The notes under the pieces were generated by a model. The model ran no database searches, was not told where the DNA came from, and saw only the letters and a program-made list of their open reading frames with translations. Both the position numbers and the translations under genes were made by a program. Positions 25,696 through 34,914 of a stretch of DNA of 64,000 bases are shown here, piece by piece. Position 1 is the first letter of the stretch. Every line of letters begins with the position of its first letter. The stretch comes from Allobosea lathyri (GTDB taxonomy: Bacteria > Pseudomonadota > Alphaproteobacteria > Rhizobiales > Beijerinckiaceae), in NCBI RefSeq assembly GCF_900108245.1, contig NZ_FNUY01000018.1, forward strand, positions 21,184-85,183. Direction: 5' to 3'.

Positions 25696-26928
25696 TCAGG
25701 GACGGGCGACGACCGGAACGTAGCTTTCCAGCTCGGCATCCGGGAACATCACCGTGCGGCCGAGTTCGGCCGAGCGATACAGGCCCATCAGCATTTCCAT
25801 GACGCCGACGCCATCATGGAAGGTCTCGGCCGGCTGGAGACCGCGCCGGAAGGCCTCGACCATGTGGCGGTTTTCGTCGGTGTAGCCGTAGACCCCGGCC
25901 TCATCCTCGATCACCGGCATCAGGCCCTGCTCGGCGTTCTGCTTCTCGACGAGGTCCTCGCCCTCCGAGCCGGTGACATGGCGCGAGAGGAAGACCTTGA
26001 GCCCGGTCGAGAGCGATGAGAATTCCATCGAATATTCCGGGCCGAGCAATTCGAGCTGAATGCGCAATCCCGCGCCGACATAGGCCCATGAGGTCGTCGC
26101 CTCGATCATCAGCTGATGCCCGTCGGCATCCTCCAGCGTCAGGATACCGCGTGCGAAATCCTCGACGGGACGCCTGGCGAAATCGATGCCCATCCGCGCC
26201 TTCAGGTCGGCGGCATAGCGCGGACGCGTCCATTTGAGATTGGCGGTCGTCGCGCTGGCGCTGACCAGCTTCAGCGTGTCGCGGGCAGCGCCGGGTGCGG
26301 TCAGCATGAAGCGGGCGACCTCGACCGAATGGCACATCATGTCGGACAGCACGCCGCCGCCCTGTCGCTCGCCCTGCCAGAACCAGGGCTCATGCGGGCC
26401 GGAATGCTCCTCGGCCGCGCGCGCCAGATAGGGCCGTCCACCCTGGGGCACGGCGCGCCGCCAAATGATGTCCTTGCCGCGCATGACGGCGGTCGAGAAG
26501 AGCTGGTTCTCCAGATAGCCATGCAGCAGGCCGGCATCCTCGGCCAGCGCCAGCATCTCCCGCGCTTCGGCCAGCGTCCGCGCCAGCGGCTTTTCGCAGG
26601 CGATGGCGCGGATCGGCGCGCCGGCCTTCGTCAGGCGATGGATCTCGCGCATGATGTCGAGGCGGGTGTCGTTGGGCGTCAGCAGCCAGAGCGCATCGAC
26701 CTCGCCCGACATCGCCATGGCCTCGACGCTGTCAAAAACATGCGCCGGCCCGAGACCGAGGTCGCGCGCCTTCTGGGCCAGCCGGGTGCGGCGCTCATGC
26801 GAGCGGCTGTAGACGCCGCAAACCGCGACATTGCGAACGCCGAGCATCGATTGCAGGTGGAACGCCGCGATGAAGCCGCTGCCGATCAGGCCAATGCGAA
26901 GCAGCGGAAGTTCGGGAAGCTGTGACAT
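25696..26928 (-). CDS. Gfo/Idh/MocA-family oxidoreductase
   Basis: A 410-residue NAD(P)-dependent dehydrogenase. The N-terminal Rossmann fold starts LRIGLIGSGFIAAFHLQSM, and the catalytic-lysine motif is ACEKPLA (about 112-118). A C-terminal alpha/beta substrate domain follows, with HSGPHEPWFWQGERQGGGVLSD. ATG 26928 has GGAG 9 bases upstream; the longer frame begins with TTG. Family members oxidise sugars, inositols or rhizopine. It follows the fused ATPase gene by 38 bases in the same operon. The neighbours (NagB-like deaminase, gamma-glutamyltransferase) suggest action on a sugar or amino-sugar part released from an imported conjugate. Confidence 0.86.
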   Translation of the reverse strand: MSQLPELPLLRIGLIGSGFIAAFHLQSMLGVRNVAVCGVYSRSHERRTRLAQKARDLGLGPAHVFDSVEAMAMSGEVDALWLLTPNDTRLDIMREIHRLTKAGAPIRAIACEKPLARTLAEAREMLALAEDAGLLHGYLENQLFSTAVMRGKDIIWRRAVPQGGRPYLARAAEEHSGPHEPWFWQGERQGGGVLSDMMCHSVEVARFMLTAPGAARDTLKLVSASATTANLKWTRPRYAADLKARMGIDFARRPVEDFARGILTLEDADGHQLMIEATTSWAYVGAGLRIQLELLGPEYSMEFSSLSTGLKVFLSRHVTGSEGEDLVEKQNAEQGLMPVIEDEAGVYGYTDENRHMVEAFRRGLQPAETFHDGVGVMEMLMGLYRSAELGRTVMFPDAELESYVPVVARP

Positions 26929-26966
26929 CGGTTGGATCTCCGGCAATGGAAACGAGCGGCGTCGGA

Positions 26967-28592
26967 TCAGGAAAGCGGCGCGATGCGTTGCCTGCCCGGA
27001 ACGGCGGCAAGCAGCGCGCGGGTATAGGGGTGCTCGGGCGCATTCAGCAGTTCGGCGGTCGGCTTCAATTCGACGATCTCGCCGCGATGCATCACCGCGA
27101 TCCGGTCGCAGACCTGGGCGGCGACGTTGAGATCATGGGTAATGAACAGCATGGCGAGCCGCAGGCGCGTCTTGAGCTCTTCGAGCAGCGCCAGAACCTG
27201 CGCCTGCACGGAGACATCGAGCGCCGAGACGGGTTCATCGGCGACGAGGACATCGGGATCGAGCGCCAAGGCGCGGGCGATGCCGATGCGCTGGCGCTGG
27301 CCGCCGGAGAATTCGTGCGGGAAGCGCCGCATCGCGCTCGCATCGAGCCCGACGAGCGAGAGCAGTTCTTCGGCGCGCGCGAATGCCTGCGTCTTGGCGA
27401 CGCCATGGGCGATCGGCCCGTCGGCGATGATCTGGCCGACCCGACGACGCGGATTGAGCGAGGCGAAAGGGTCCTGGAACACCATCTGGACATGTTTGCG
27501 CGCGGCGCGAAGGCCCGCGCCCGCGCTTTGCGTGAAGTCCAGCTCGCCGATGCGGACGACGCCGGAATCGGCCTCGATCAAACGCACCACGAGCCGGCCG
27601 ATCGTGCTCTTGCCCGAGCCGGATTCCCCGACGAGGCCGAGCGTCTCGCCGCGCCGGATGTCGAAGCTCACATCCTTCACGGCCGCGACCTCGCGTCCGA
27701 CGCCGAACCAGCCCTTACTGCGATAGATCTTGCCGAGCCCCGTCGCTTCGCAGGCAACGGGTTCGGCCGCGACGGAGGATCGCACGGGCGGAGACAGCGT
27801 GGGCACGGCGGCAAGCAGCCGGCGCGTATAGGGATGCTGCGGTCGTTCCAGCACGTCGGCAACCGCGCCCTCCTCGACGACGCGGCCCTTTTCCATCACT
27901 GCGACGCGGTCGGCGATATCGGCGACGACGCCGAAATCATGGGTAATGAACATCACCGCCATGCCGCGCCGCTGCTGGATGTCGCGGATCAGGCGCAGGA
28001 TTTGCGCCTGCGTAGTGACGTCGAGCGCAGTGGTGGGCTCGTCGGCGACGAGGATCGACGGTTCGAGCGCCAGTGCCATCGCGATCATCGCGCGCTGGCG
28101 CTGGCCGCCCGAGAGCTGATGCGGGTAGCTGCGAATAATGCGCTCGGGCTCGGGCAGGCCGACCTCTTCGGCCAGCGCGATGGTGCGGGCACGACGTTCG
28201 GCGGGTGTGAGGCGGCCATGCGCCTCGAACGCCTCCATGATCTGGTCGCCGATGCGAATGACGGGATTGAGCGCCGTCATCGGCTCCTGGAAGATCATCG
28301 CGATGCGCTGGCCGCGCAATTCGCGCCAGTCCGCCGCCGGCAAAGTCAGGAGGTCGCGGCCCTCGAAATGGATCGCGCCGCCGGCGACCGCGATCGCCTT
28401 CGGCAGGAGGCCCATGACCGCCGAGGCGCACATCGACTTGCCCGAGCCGGATTCGCCGACAATGCAAAGAATCTGACGCGGATAGAGCGCGAGCGAGACC
28501 TGCTCCACCGCGAAGGGCCGGTCCGCGCCTGCAGGCAAGGCAAGCGTCAGCGCCTCTATCGACAGGATCGCGCCGGGCATTGCGGCATTCAT
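26967..28592 (-). CDS. Fused double ATPase of a peptide-type ABC importer (DppD-DppF)
   Basis: A 541-residue protein with two full ATPase halves. The first has Walker A GESGSGKSM (the last residue, normally S or T, is Met), signature LSGGQRQRAMIAMAL and Walker B ILVADEPTTALD. The second has GESGSGKST, FSGGQRQRIGIARAL and VLVADEPVSALD. Each half ends with the oligopeptide-type PHPYTRxLLAAVP motif. The fusion resembles GsiA and YejF. ATG 28592 lies 37 bases after the gamma-glutamyltransferase stop. Its partners are the binding protein and two permeases on the opposite strand at 32399-35783. The Met after the first Walker A lysine could weaken that site. Confidence 0.9.
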   Translation of the reverse strand: MNAAMPGAILSIEALTLALPAGADRPFAVEQVSLALYPRQILCIVGESGSGKSMCASAVMGLLPKAIAVAGGAIHFEGRDLLTLPAADWRELRGQRIAMIFQEPMTALNPVIRIGDQIMEAFEAHGRLTPAERRARTIALAEEVGLPEPERIIRSYPHQLSGGQRQRAMIAMALALEPSILVADEPTTALDVTTQAQILRLIRDIQQRRGMAVMFITHDFGVVADIADRVAVMEKGRVVEEGAVADVLERPQHPYTRRLLAAVPTLSPPVRSSVAAEPVACEATGLGKIYRSKGWFGVGREVAAVKDVSFDIRRGETLGLVGESGSGKSTIGRLVVRLIEADSGVVRIGELDFTQSAGAGLRAARKHVQMVFQDPFASLNPRRRVGQIIADGPIAHGVAKTQAFARAEELLSLVGLDASAMRRFPHEFSGGQRQRIGIARALALDPDVLVADEPVSALDVSVQAQVLALLEELKTRLRLAMLFITHDLNVAAQVCDRIAVMHRGEIVELKPTAELLNAPEHPYTRALLAAVPGRQRIAPLS

Positions 28593-28629
28593 GACGCGCG
28601 ATCCGCCTGCATGGCTGCTTCCATTGTCC

Positions 28630-30225
28630 TCATGCCGCCAACGCGATGCCGTCCTTGCGGTGGTCGGACGCACCAAGCATCACGCCGCGCTCATGATCGA
28701 CCTGCACGGCCTGGAAGCCACCGATCGGCTCGTCGGCCCAGGTGACGCGATGACCACGCGCGATCAGATCGTCGGCGACGGATGCGCAGACGGTCGGCTC
28801 CAGCGAGAGGGCGCCGTCGAAGGCGAAGCTGCGGGGAACGTCGGAAGCCTGCTGGATGTCGAGGCCGAGGTCGAGCACGCCGCTCAGGATCTGCATATGG
28901 CCGGTCGCCTGATATTGCCCGCCCATCACCCCCAGCGCCATGACCGGCTTGCCGTCCTTCTCGAGCAGGCCGGGAATGATGGTGTGGAACGGCCGCTTGC
29001 GCGGCGCGATCGCGTTGGGATGGCCCTCGATCAGGCGGAAGCCAGCGCCACGGTTCTGCAGCAGCACGCCGGAGCGCGGCGCATAGATGCCGCTGCCAAA
29101 GGCGAAGAAGAGCGAATTGATGAAAGACACCATGTTGCCGTCGCGATCGACCACCGCGACATAGACGGTGTCGCGGTGAACAGGCATGTCGAACGCTGTG
29201 GGCTCGCTAGCGCGTTTCAGGTCGATCCTGCCGCGCAGGGCCGAGACGGAGGCCTCCGACAGCAGTGCTTCGACATCGAGCGGATGAAAAGCCGGATCGG
29301 CCACTAGCGCGTCGCGCTGGCGATAGGCCGCCTTGCTGGCTTCGGCGAGGAGATGAATCCGATCGGCCTCGCTAAGGTCGGCATCGCTCAAATCGAAACC
29401 CGAGAGGATACGGGCGATCAGCAGCGCCGCCACGCCCTGACCATTGGGCGGGCACTCCAGGAGACGGTGGCCACGATAGTCGGCGCCAATCGGGGCGACC
29501 TCGTCGGCTCCGGCGCCGGCGAGGTCTTCCAGCTCCATAAGCCCGCCGAGCCCCTTCAGAGTGGCGACGATCTCCTCGGCAACCACGCCCTCGTAAAAGG
29601 CGGCCCTGCCCTTGCGCGCGATCATGCGCAACGTCGCGGCGAGCGCGGGATGCGTCAGCCTGCTGCCGGTCGTCGGCGCGACGCCGCCCGGCAGATAGAC
29701 GGGCACGCCCGCGCCATGTCGCTGGATACGGTTTGCATAGCGCGCCCAGTCCAATGCGGCGCGTGGCGTGACGACGAAACCGTCCTCCGCTGCCCGGATC
29801 GCGGGAGCCAGCACCGCATCGAGCCCCTTCCGGCCATGAGCTGCCGAGAGACGGCACCAGGCATCGACCGCGCCGGGCACGGTGACGGCATGGGGAGAAT
29901 CGTCGGCGATGGCGGTGATGCCATGCTGCTGGAACCATGCCAGTTCGGCCCTGGCCGGTGCCCGGCCAGAACCGTTGATCGCGACGGGCCGGCCCTGTGC
30001 TGGAGCATAGATTGCAAAACAATCACCGCCGATCCCGGTCATGTGGGGGTCGATGACACCCTGCAGCGCGACGGCGGCAATCGCTGCATCGACCGCATTG
30101 CCGCCGGCTCGCAGGATGTCGACGGCCGCCAGGGTGGCTGCGGGATGGGAGGTCGCCGCCACGCCGCGATCGCCGACCGCAAGCGAACGGCCCGGCGCCA
30201 TGAAGTCACGCTGTCCCCAGCTCAT
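28630..30225 (-). CDS. Gamma-glutamyltransferase family enzyme
   Basis: A 531-residue Ntn hydrolase that removes or transfers gamma-glutamyl groups. N-terminal GGNAVDAAIAAVALQGVIDPHMTGIGGDCFAI is typical. The self-cleavage/nucleophile Thr lies in DTVYVAVVDRDGNMVSFINS, and the small subunit contains FGSGIYAPRSGVLLQNRG. No signal peptide is visible from ATG 30225, so it is probably cytoplasmic, unlike secreted GGTs. The ATG overlaps the nagB stop by 4 bases; the longer frame to 30285 only repeats nagB codons in another frame. Placement between NagB and an Opp ATPase suggests that the imported compound has a gamma-glutamyl or similar amide bond. Confidence 0.88.
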   Translation of the reverse strand: MSWGQRDFMAPGRSLAVGDRGVAATSHPAATLAAVDILRAGGNAVDAAIAAVALQGVIDPHMTGIGGDCFAIYAPAQGRPVAINGSGRAPARAELAWFQQHGITAIADDSPHAVTVPGAVDAWCRLSAAHGRKGLDAVLAPAIRAAEDGFVVTPRAALDWARYANRIQRHGAGVPVYLPGGVAPTTGSRLTHPALAATLRMIARKGRAAFYEGVVAEEIVATLKGLGGLMELEDLAGAGADEVAPIGADYRGHRLLECPPNGQGVAALLIARILSGFDLSDADLSEADRIHLLAEASKAAYRQRDALVADPAFHPLDVEALLSEASVSALRGRIDLKRASEPTAFDMPVHRDTVYVAVVDRDGNMVSFINSLFFAFGSGIYAPRSGVLLQNRGAGFRLIEGHPNAIAPRKRPFHTIIPGLLEKDGKPVMALGVMGGQYQATGHMQILSGVLDLGLDIQQASDVPRSFAFDGALSLEPTVCASVADDLIARGHRVTWADEPIGGFQAVQVDHERGVMLGASDHRKDGIALAA

Positions 30226-30995
30226 CCCGTTTTCCTGACCTTGTTCTGGAATGCGGCGAGCAGAGAGGCCGCCTCTTCGTCGCAAAGGATGGTGACGTCA
30301 CCATGCATCCGAAGCGCGGAGGCCGGACAGTCGGTGGTGACGGGCCCCTCGAGCGCGGCGGCTATCGCCTTCGCCTTGGCCCGCCCCGTCGCGATCACGA
30401 TTATGGCGCGCGCAGCGAGGATCGTTTCGATGCCCATGGTGATCGCCCGGTCGGGCGGGGATGAGCGCTTCAGGAAGCTCGCCGCGTTGGCGCGCCGGGT
30501 CGCCGGGTCGAGTGTGATCTGCCGGGTGCGCGAGGCGAAATCCGATCCGGGCTCGTTATAGCCGATATGGCCGTTGGCTCCGATGCCAAGCAATTGCAGG
30601 TCGATGCCGCCGGCAGCAGCGATCAGCCCTTCGTAACGGGCAGCCTCGGCTTCGAGATCTCCGGCCATGCCGTCCAGGAGATGCGCATGGCCGGGCGCCA
30701 TGTCGATATGATCCAGCAGATGCTCGTGCATGTAGCGTTCGAAGCTGCCGGGCTCATGCGGGGGAACGCCGACATGCTCGTCGAGATTGAAGCTCGTAAC
30801 AGCCCGGAACGAGACCGCGCCGGTGCAGCAGGCCTCGCTCAGTCTCGCGTAAAGCGGCGTCATGGTTGCCCCGGTCGCCAGCCCAAGCGTGACGGGCGCA
30901 CCGCCGCGCAGGCGCGCTATGACGAGGGCAGCGGCGCGCTCGGCCACGCTCGCGTGATCCGCCAGAACCTCCAGATGCGGCGAATGGAGTGTCAT
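30222..30995 (-). CDS. nagB: Glucosamine-6-phosphate deaminase family protein (NagB-like)
   Basis: A 257-residue NagB/RpiA-fold enzyme that converts glucosamine-6-phosphate to fructose-6-phosphate and ammonia. Motifs: LGLATGATMTPLY (37-49), FNLDEHVG with Asp72/Glu73, GIGANGHIGYNEP (137-149) and ATGRAKAKAIAAAL. It overlaps the ROK regulator stop and the gamma-glutamyltransferase start, each by 4 bases. No nagA deacetylase or sugar kinase/PTS gene is in the window. The substrate may therefore reach it as an already phosphorylated amino sugar by a different route, or it may act on a related aldosamine. Confidence 0.88.
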   Translation of the reverse strand: MTLHSPHLEVLADHASVAERAAALVIARLRGGAPVTLGLATGATMTPLYARLSEACCTGAVSFRAVTSFNLDEHVGVPPHEPGSFERYMHEHLLDHIDMAPGHAHLLDGMAGDLEAEAARYEGLIAAAGGIDLQLLGIGANGHIGYNEPGSDFASRTRQITLDPATRRANAASFLKRSSPPDRAITMGIETILAARAIIVIATGRAKAKAIAAALEGPVTTDCPASALRMHGDVTILCDEEAASLLAAFQNKVRKTG

Positions 30996-32200
30996 TCCGC
31001 GGCCTCCGCGGCCACGGGCAGCGCGAGAGGGCTCGCATCCGTGCCTATGCCGAACAGGGAGCGATGCACGAGATCGATCGCGCTGCCGATCGCACCGGTC
31101 AGCGTCGCCTGATTGCCGAGGGCGCTGATCTCGATATGGGCGGGCTCGCGCATGCAGCGTGCCAGATGGGTCTCGATGCGCAGCTTAAGCTCCGGCCTTG
31201 CGCCGATACTGCCTCCGAGCACGACGATCTCGGGGTCGATGATACTGTGCACGGCCAGAACCGCGGTCGCGATGACGCGGGCAACTTCGTCGATGGTGGT
31301 GCGGGCCGCCTCGTCGCTCTCCAGCCGGTCGAAGATCGCGCGCACGGTGGTGCCGGGCTCGCCACCCAGGCCGGCATAACGCTCGGCGATACCGGCGCTG
31401 CCGATCGCGGTTTCCAGCGTGCCCAGCCGCATGCCGCGCGTATCGTAGGGGTCTGCGCCAAGCGGCAGATAGGCGATCTCGCCTGCCGCGCCGCGCGCAC
31501 CGCGAATGAGATGGCCATCGGCGAACAGGCCCATGCCGATGCCCGTGCCCACCGCTATGAAGGCGAAGGTGCGGGCCTTGCGGCTGTTGCCGCGCCAATG
31601 CTCGCCGATCGCGGCGAGATTGACGTCGTTCTCGATGGCGATGTCGATGCCGAGCCTGGCTCGCAGGGCAGCGGGCACGTCGATGGAATCGAGCCCCGCG
31701 ATATTGGGCGCGATGACGATGGCGCCCGATTTGGGATCGATGATGCCGGGGCTGCCCATGACACCGCCGCGCAGGCGCTGGGCCGGCACGCCGGCGCGCG
31801 CCAGCAACGTGTCGGCCATTCGCCCGATCTGCGCGACGACGGCCTCGCCGCCTTCGCCGGTCGTGGGCTCGACGCTGTCGGCGACGATCCTGCCCTGCAG
31901 ATCGGCCAGCGCGACATGCAGCTTCGTGCCGCCAAGGTCGATGCCGAGCACGAAGGCGGCATCGGGCCGCAAGGCATAGGTCACCGCGCTGCGGCCGACC
32001 GTGCCTTGGATCTGCCCGTCCTCGCGCACCCAGCCGTCGCGTTCCAGATCTCGCATGACCTCGGAAATAGTCTGCTTTGACAGGCCCGTGCCACGCGCGA
32101 TCTCCGCGCGTGAAACCGAACCATCGCGCAGCAGGCGCTCGATGACGAGCCTGATCGATTGCTGCCGCGCGACGGGCGAGGACGATGTGTCGAGACGCAT
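30992..32200 (-). CDS. ROK-family transcriptional regulator
   Basis: A 402-residue repressor of the NagC/XylR type. Residues 15-70 are a winged helix (IERLLRDGSVSRAEIARGTGLSKQTISEVMRDLE). The ROK sugar-binding fold follows, with the phosphate loop LGIDLGGTKLHVAL and catalytic-type IENDVNLAAIGEH. The usual ROK zinc motif CxCGxxGCxE is missing; the equivalent place reads GADPYDTRGMRLGTLE. It is first in the minus-strand operon and overlaps nagB by 4 bases. A 6-base inverted repeat (32213-32235) 13 bases upstream is a likely operator. It probably senses the amino sugar handled by NagB. Confidence 0.87.
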   Translation of the reverse strand: MRLDTSSSPVARQQSIRLVIERLLRDGSVSRAEIARGTGLSKQTISEVMRDLERDGWVREDGQIQGTVGRSAVTYALRPDAAFVLGIDLGGTKLHVALADLQGRIVADSVEPTTGEGGEAVVAQIGRMADTLLARAGVPAQRLRGGVMGSPGIIDPKSGAIVIAPNIAGLDSIDVPAALRARLGIDIAIENDVNLAAIGEHWRGNSRKARTFAFIAVGTGIGMGLFADGHLIRGARGAAGEIAYLPLGADPYDTRGMRLGTLETAIGSAGIAERYAGLGGEPGTTVRAIFDRLESDEAARTTIDEVARVIATAVLAVHSIIDPEIVVLGGSIGARPELKLRIETHLARCMREPAHIEISALGNQATLTGAIGSAIDLVHRSLFGIGTDASPLALPVAAEAAE

Positions 32201-32212
32201 GAAGCCAATCCG

Positions 32213-32235
32213 ATTAGTCTGGATACCGAACTAAT
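32213..32235. promoter_or_regulatory. Candidate ROK operator
   Basis: ATTAGT-N11-ACTAAT is a perfect 6-base inverted repeat. XylR-type ROK operators have the similar TTAGTT...AACTAA shape. It lies in the divergent promoter region between the ROK operon and the importer operon, so one repressor could silence both. Confidence 0.5.
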
Positions 32236-32398
32236 AATGATGAGAAGCTTCCGTCAAGCGGCTTTTGGTCAGCTTCGTGGCATCATTTTTCGATATGCGA
32301 GAGCGAGGCACACGCAATTCGTTCGGGCCGTTTACAAATGATATGAGGCGTGCTTGCTTTGCGCTGGACTACCGAACAAACAGACGGAGGGGATCCGC

Positions 32399-33910
32399 AT
32401 GAGACGCCTGTGCACAGCGTTGGTTGCCATATCGACCATGGCGTTGGCGATCGCCTCCGCCCAAGCCACGACCCTGCGCGTCGGCACGCAGGACGACCCC
32501 GATGCGCTCGACCCCGCCTTGAGCGGCACCTATGCCGGGCGCTTCATCTTCGCCTCGCTTTGCGACAAGCTCGTGGACATATCGCCCGACCTGAAGATCG
32601 TGCCGCAGCTCGCCGAAAGCTGGGAATGGGCGCCCGATGGCAAGGCGATCACCTTCACCCTGCGCAAGAACGTGACCTTCCACGACGGCACCGCCTTCGA
32701 TGCCGCTGCCGTGAAGTTCAACATCGAACGCATGAAGACGATGCCCGACTCCAAGCGCAAGGCGGAGCTCGCGCCGGTCGCGACCGTGGAGGCGCTCGCC
32801 GCCGACAAGGTCAAGTTCAACCTGTCGGAGCCCTTCGTACCTCTGCTGGCCAATCTCAGCGACCGCGCCGGCATGATGGTCTCGCCCAAGGCCGCGACGG
32901 AAAAGGCCGGCGAGTTCGCCGCGAGCCCGGTCTGCGCCGGTCCCTATCAGTTCGTCGAGCGCAAATCCCGCGACCTCATCCGCGTGAAGAAGTTCCCGGG
33001 CTACTGGAACGCCGGCCAGATCGGCTATGACGAGGTGGTGTATTATTACGTGCCGGACTCAACTGTCCGGCTTTCGCGCGTGCGCGCCGGCGATCTCGAC
33101 ATCGCCGAGCGTATCGCGCCGACCGACCTCAAGAAAGTACGAGACGATGCCAACCTCGCTTTGCATTCGGGCCAGGGCCTCGCCGTCTCGCATCTGATGT
33201 TCAATGTCGGGGCCGGCGCCAAGGCCGATACGCCGCTGGGCAAGAATGCGACCCTGCGGCAGGCCTTCGAACTCGCGATCGACCGCAACGTCATCAATCG
33301 CGTCGCCTTCAACGGCGAGTTCCTGGCCGACAACCAGATGATCTCGCCCTCGAGCCCGTTCTACAGCCAGGCCAACAAGGCCCCGGCACGCGACGTCGCC
33401 AAGGCCAAGGCGCTGATCGCTGCGGCCGGGATGACGCGCGTACCCGTCGAGCTGACCTATGAGAATGCACTCGCCGACGGCCGCGTCGCCCAGATCGTGC
33501 AGTCGATGGCCGGCGAGGCGGGTTTCGACGTGAAGCTGCTGCCGCTCGAGACGGCGTCTGCGATCGAGCGTTACCTCAACGGCAATTTCGAAGCCTATAT
33601 CGGCAATTGGAGCGGGCGCGCCGACCCTGATCCGACGCTGATCTCGTTCTTCAGCTGCACGGGGTCGCAGAACGTCAACAAATACTGCAACAAGGATCTC
33701 GACGCGATCCTCACCGAAGCGCGTGGCGAGGCCGATGAGGCCAAGCGCAAGGCGCTCTACGCCAAGGCGACGGGCATCTATCTCAGCGCACTCTCCTCGA
33801 TCCCGCTCTACCACCCGAACTGGTTCTTCGCCGGCCGCAAGGCGGTCGCGGGCGTCGAGATGTATCCCGATGGCCTGCTGCGCCTGAACGGCCTCAAGCC
33901 CGCCAACTGA
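32399..33910 (+). CDS. ABC substrate-binding protein, family 5 (peptide type)
   Basis: A 503-residue periplasmic binding protein. The signal peptide spans residues 1-24 (MRRLCTALVAISTMALAIAS, cleavage near AQA-TTL). Mature features are GTQDDPDALDPALSGTYAGR, LRKNVTFHDGTAFDAAAVKF and a C-terminal IPLYHPNWFFAG. ATG 32399 has GGAGG 8 bases upstream. It is the first gene of the plus-strand importer operon, divergent from the ROK operon that encodes its fused ATPase. A hairpin at 33919-33948 follows and may lower expression of the permeases relative to this protein. Confidence 0.9.
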   Translation: MRRLCTALVAISTMALAIASAQATTLRVGTQDDPDALDPALSGTYAGRFIFASLCDKLVDISPDLKIVPQLAESWEWAPDGKAITFTLRKNVTFHDGTAFDAAAVKFNIERMKTMPDSKRKAELAPVATVEALAADKVKFNLSEPFVPLLANLSDRAGMMVSPKAATEKAGEFAASPVCAGPYQFVERKSRDLIRVKKFPGYWNAGQIGYDEVVYYYVPDSTVRLSRVRAGDLDIAERIAPTDLKKVRDDANLALHSGQGLAVSHLMFNVGAGAKADTPLGKNATLRQAFELAIDRNVINRVAFNGEFLADNQMISPSSPFYSQANKAPARDVAKAKALIAAAGMTRVPVELTYENALADGRVAQIVQSMAGEAGFDVKLLPLETASAIERYLNGNFEAYIGNWSGRADPDPTLISFFSCTGSQNVNKYCNKDLDAILTEARGEADEAKRKALYAKATGIYLSALSSIPLYHPNWFFAGRKAVAGVEMYPDGLLRLNGLKPAN

Positions 33911-33918
33911 CTGCCCAC

Positions 33919-33948
33919 GCGCGCGATGTCCCCCCGGCCATCGCGCGC
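33919..33948 (+). terminator. Intercistronic hairpin between binding protein and permease genes
   Basis: Perfect 10-base arms GCGCGCGATG and CATCGCGCGC enclose a 10-base loop and are followed by TTTG. It lies 9 bases after the binding-protein stop and 25 bases before the permease ATG. It is likely a partial terminator or mRNA 3' stabiliser. Confidence 0.6.
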
Positions 33949-33972
33949 TTTGAATGGAGCAAGACTGTCATC

Positions 33973-34914
33973 ATGACGGCCTTTCTGCTGCGACGCCTCG
34001 GCGTCGCGCTGCCAACCCTGCTGCTCGTGTCGATGATGGTCTTCGGGCTTCAGAAGCTCCTGCCCGGAGACCCGGCGCTGGCGCTGGCAGGCGAAGAACG
34101 CAATCCTGAAGTCATCGAGTATCTGCGCGAGAAGTATCGCTTCAACGATCCCGTTCCTGTGCAATATGCCGCCTGGTTCTCGGGGCTCGTGAGGGGTGAT
34201 TTCGGTACGTCGGTGCGGACGCGCCTGCCGATCGGCACGATGCTGGCGGAAAAACTCCCGGTCACGATCGAGCTCGCGATCCTGTCCATGCTGATCGCGC
34301 TACTCATCGGACTACCGGTCGGAGTGCTCGCCGCGCTGCGCCGTGGTTCGGCGCTCGATTACGGCGCCAGCCTGTTCGGGTTGGCTGGGCTGTCGATCCC
34401 GAATTTCTGGCTCGGCATCATGCTGATCCTGCTGTTCTCGGTGAATCTCGGCTGGTTGCCGGCGGGCGGCTATGTCCCGCTCTCGGAAAGCATCTGGGGC
34501 AATCTGCGGGGCATGCTGATGCCGGCTCTGGTGCTGGGCACCGGAACAGCAGCCATCATCATGCGCCATACGCGAAGCGCGATGATCGGCGCCATGAAGC
34601 AGGATTATGTCCGCACAGCCCGCGCCAAGGGCGTGCGCGAGCGGCTTATCGTGCTCAAGCACGCGCTACCCAACGCCCTGACCCCCGTGGTGACGCTTGG
34701 CACGCTGCAGTTCGGCGAACTTCTCGCCGGCGCGGTGCTGACCGAACAGGTGTTCTCGATCCCGGGCTTCGGCAAGATGATCGTCGATGGCGTCTTCAGC
34801 AGGGACTATGCGGTGGTGCAGGCCGTGGTGCTGTGCACGGCGGCCGTCTTCCTGTTGATGAGCCTGCTTGCCGACATCGCCTATGTCCTGCTGAATCCGA
34901 GGCTCCGGACGTGA
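33973..34914 (+). CDS. ABC transporter permease, DppB/OppB type
   Basis: A 313-residue permease with an N-terminal helix (8-28), the LLPGDPALALAGEERNPEVIEYLREKY periplasmic segment and the EAA loop QDYVRTARAKGVRE (about 212-225). It ends NPRLRT, as usual for DppB. Its stop overlaps the GTG of the next permease gene by 4 bases. Together with that gene and the fused ATPase at 26967-28592 it forms a complete peptide-type importer. Confidence 0.9.
   Translation: MTAFLLRRLGVALPTLLLVSMMVFGLQKLLPGDPALALAGEERNPEVIEYLREKYRFNDPVPVQYAAWFSGLVRGDFGTSVRTRLPIGTMLAEKLPVTIELAILSMLIALLIGLPVGVLAALRRGSALDYGASLFGLAGLSIPNFWLGIMLILLFSVNLGWLPAGGYVPLSESIWGNLRGMLMPALVLGTGTAAIIMRHTRSAMIGAMKQDYVRTARAKGVRERLIVLKHALPNALTPVVTLGTLQFGELLAGAVLTEQVFSIPGFGKMIVDGVFSRDYAVVQAVVLCTAAVFLLMSLLADIAYVLLNPRLRT

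Noticed and set aside
26922..28745. 607-codon plus-strand open frame opposite the fused Opp ATPase
   Set aside because: Antisense shadow of an ATPase gene with all motifs on the minus strand; the composition is unlike a real protein.
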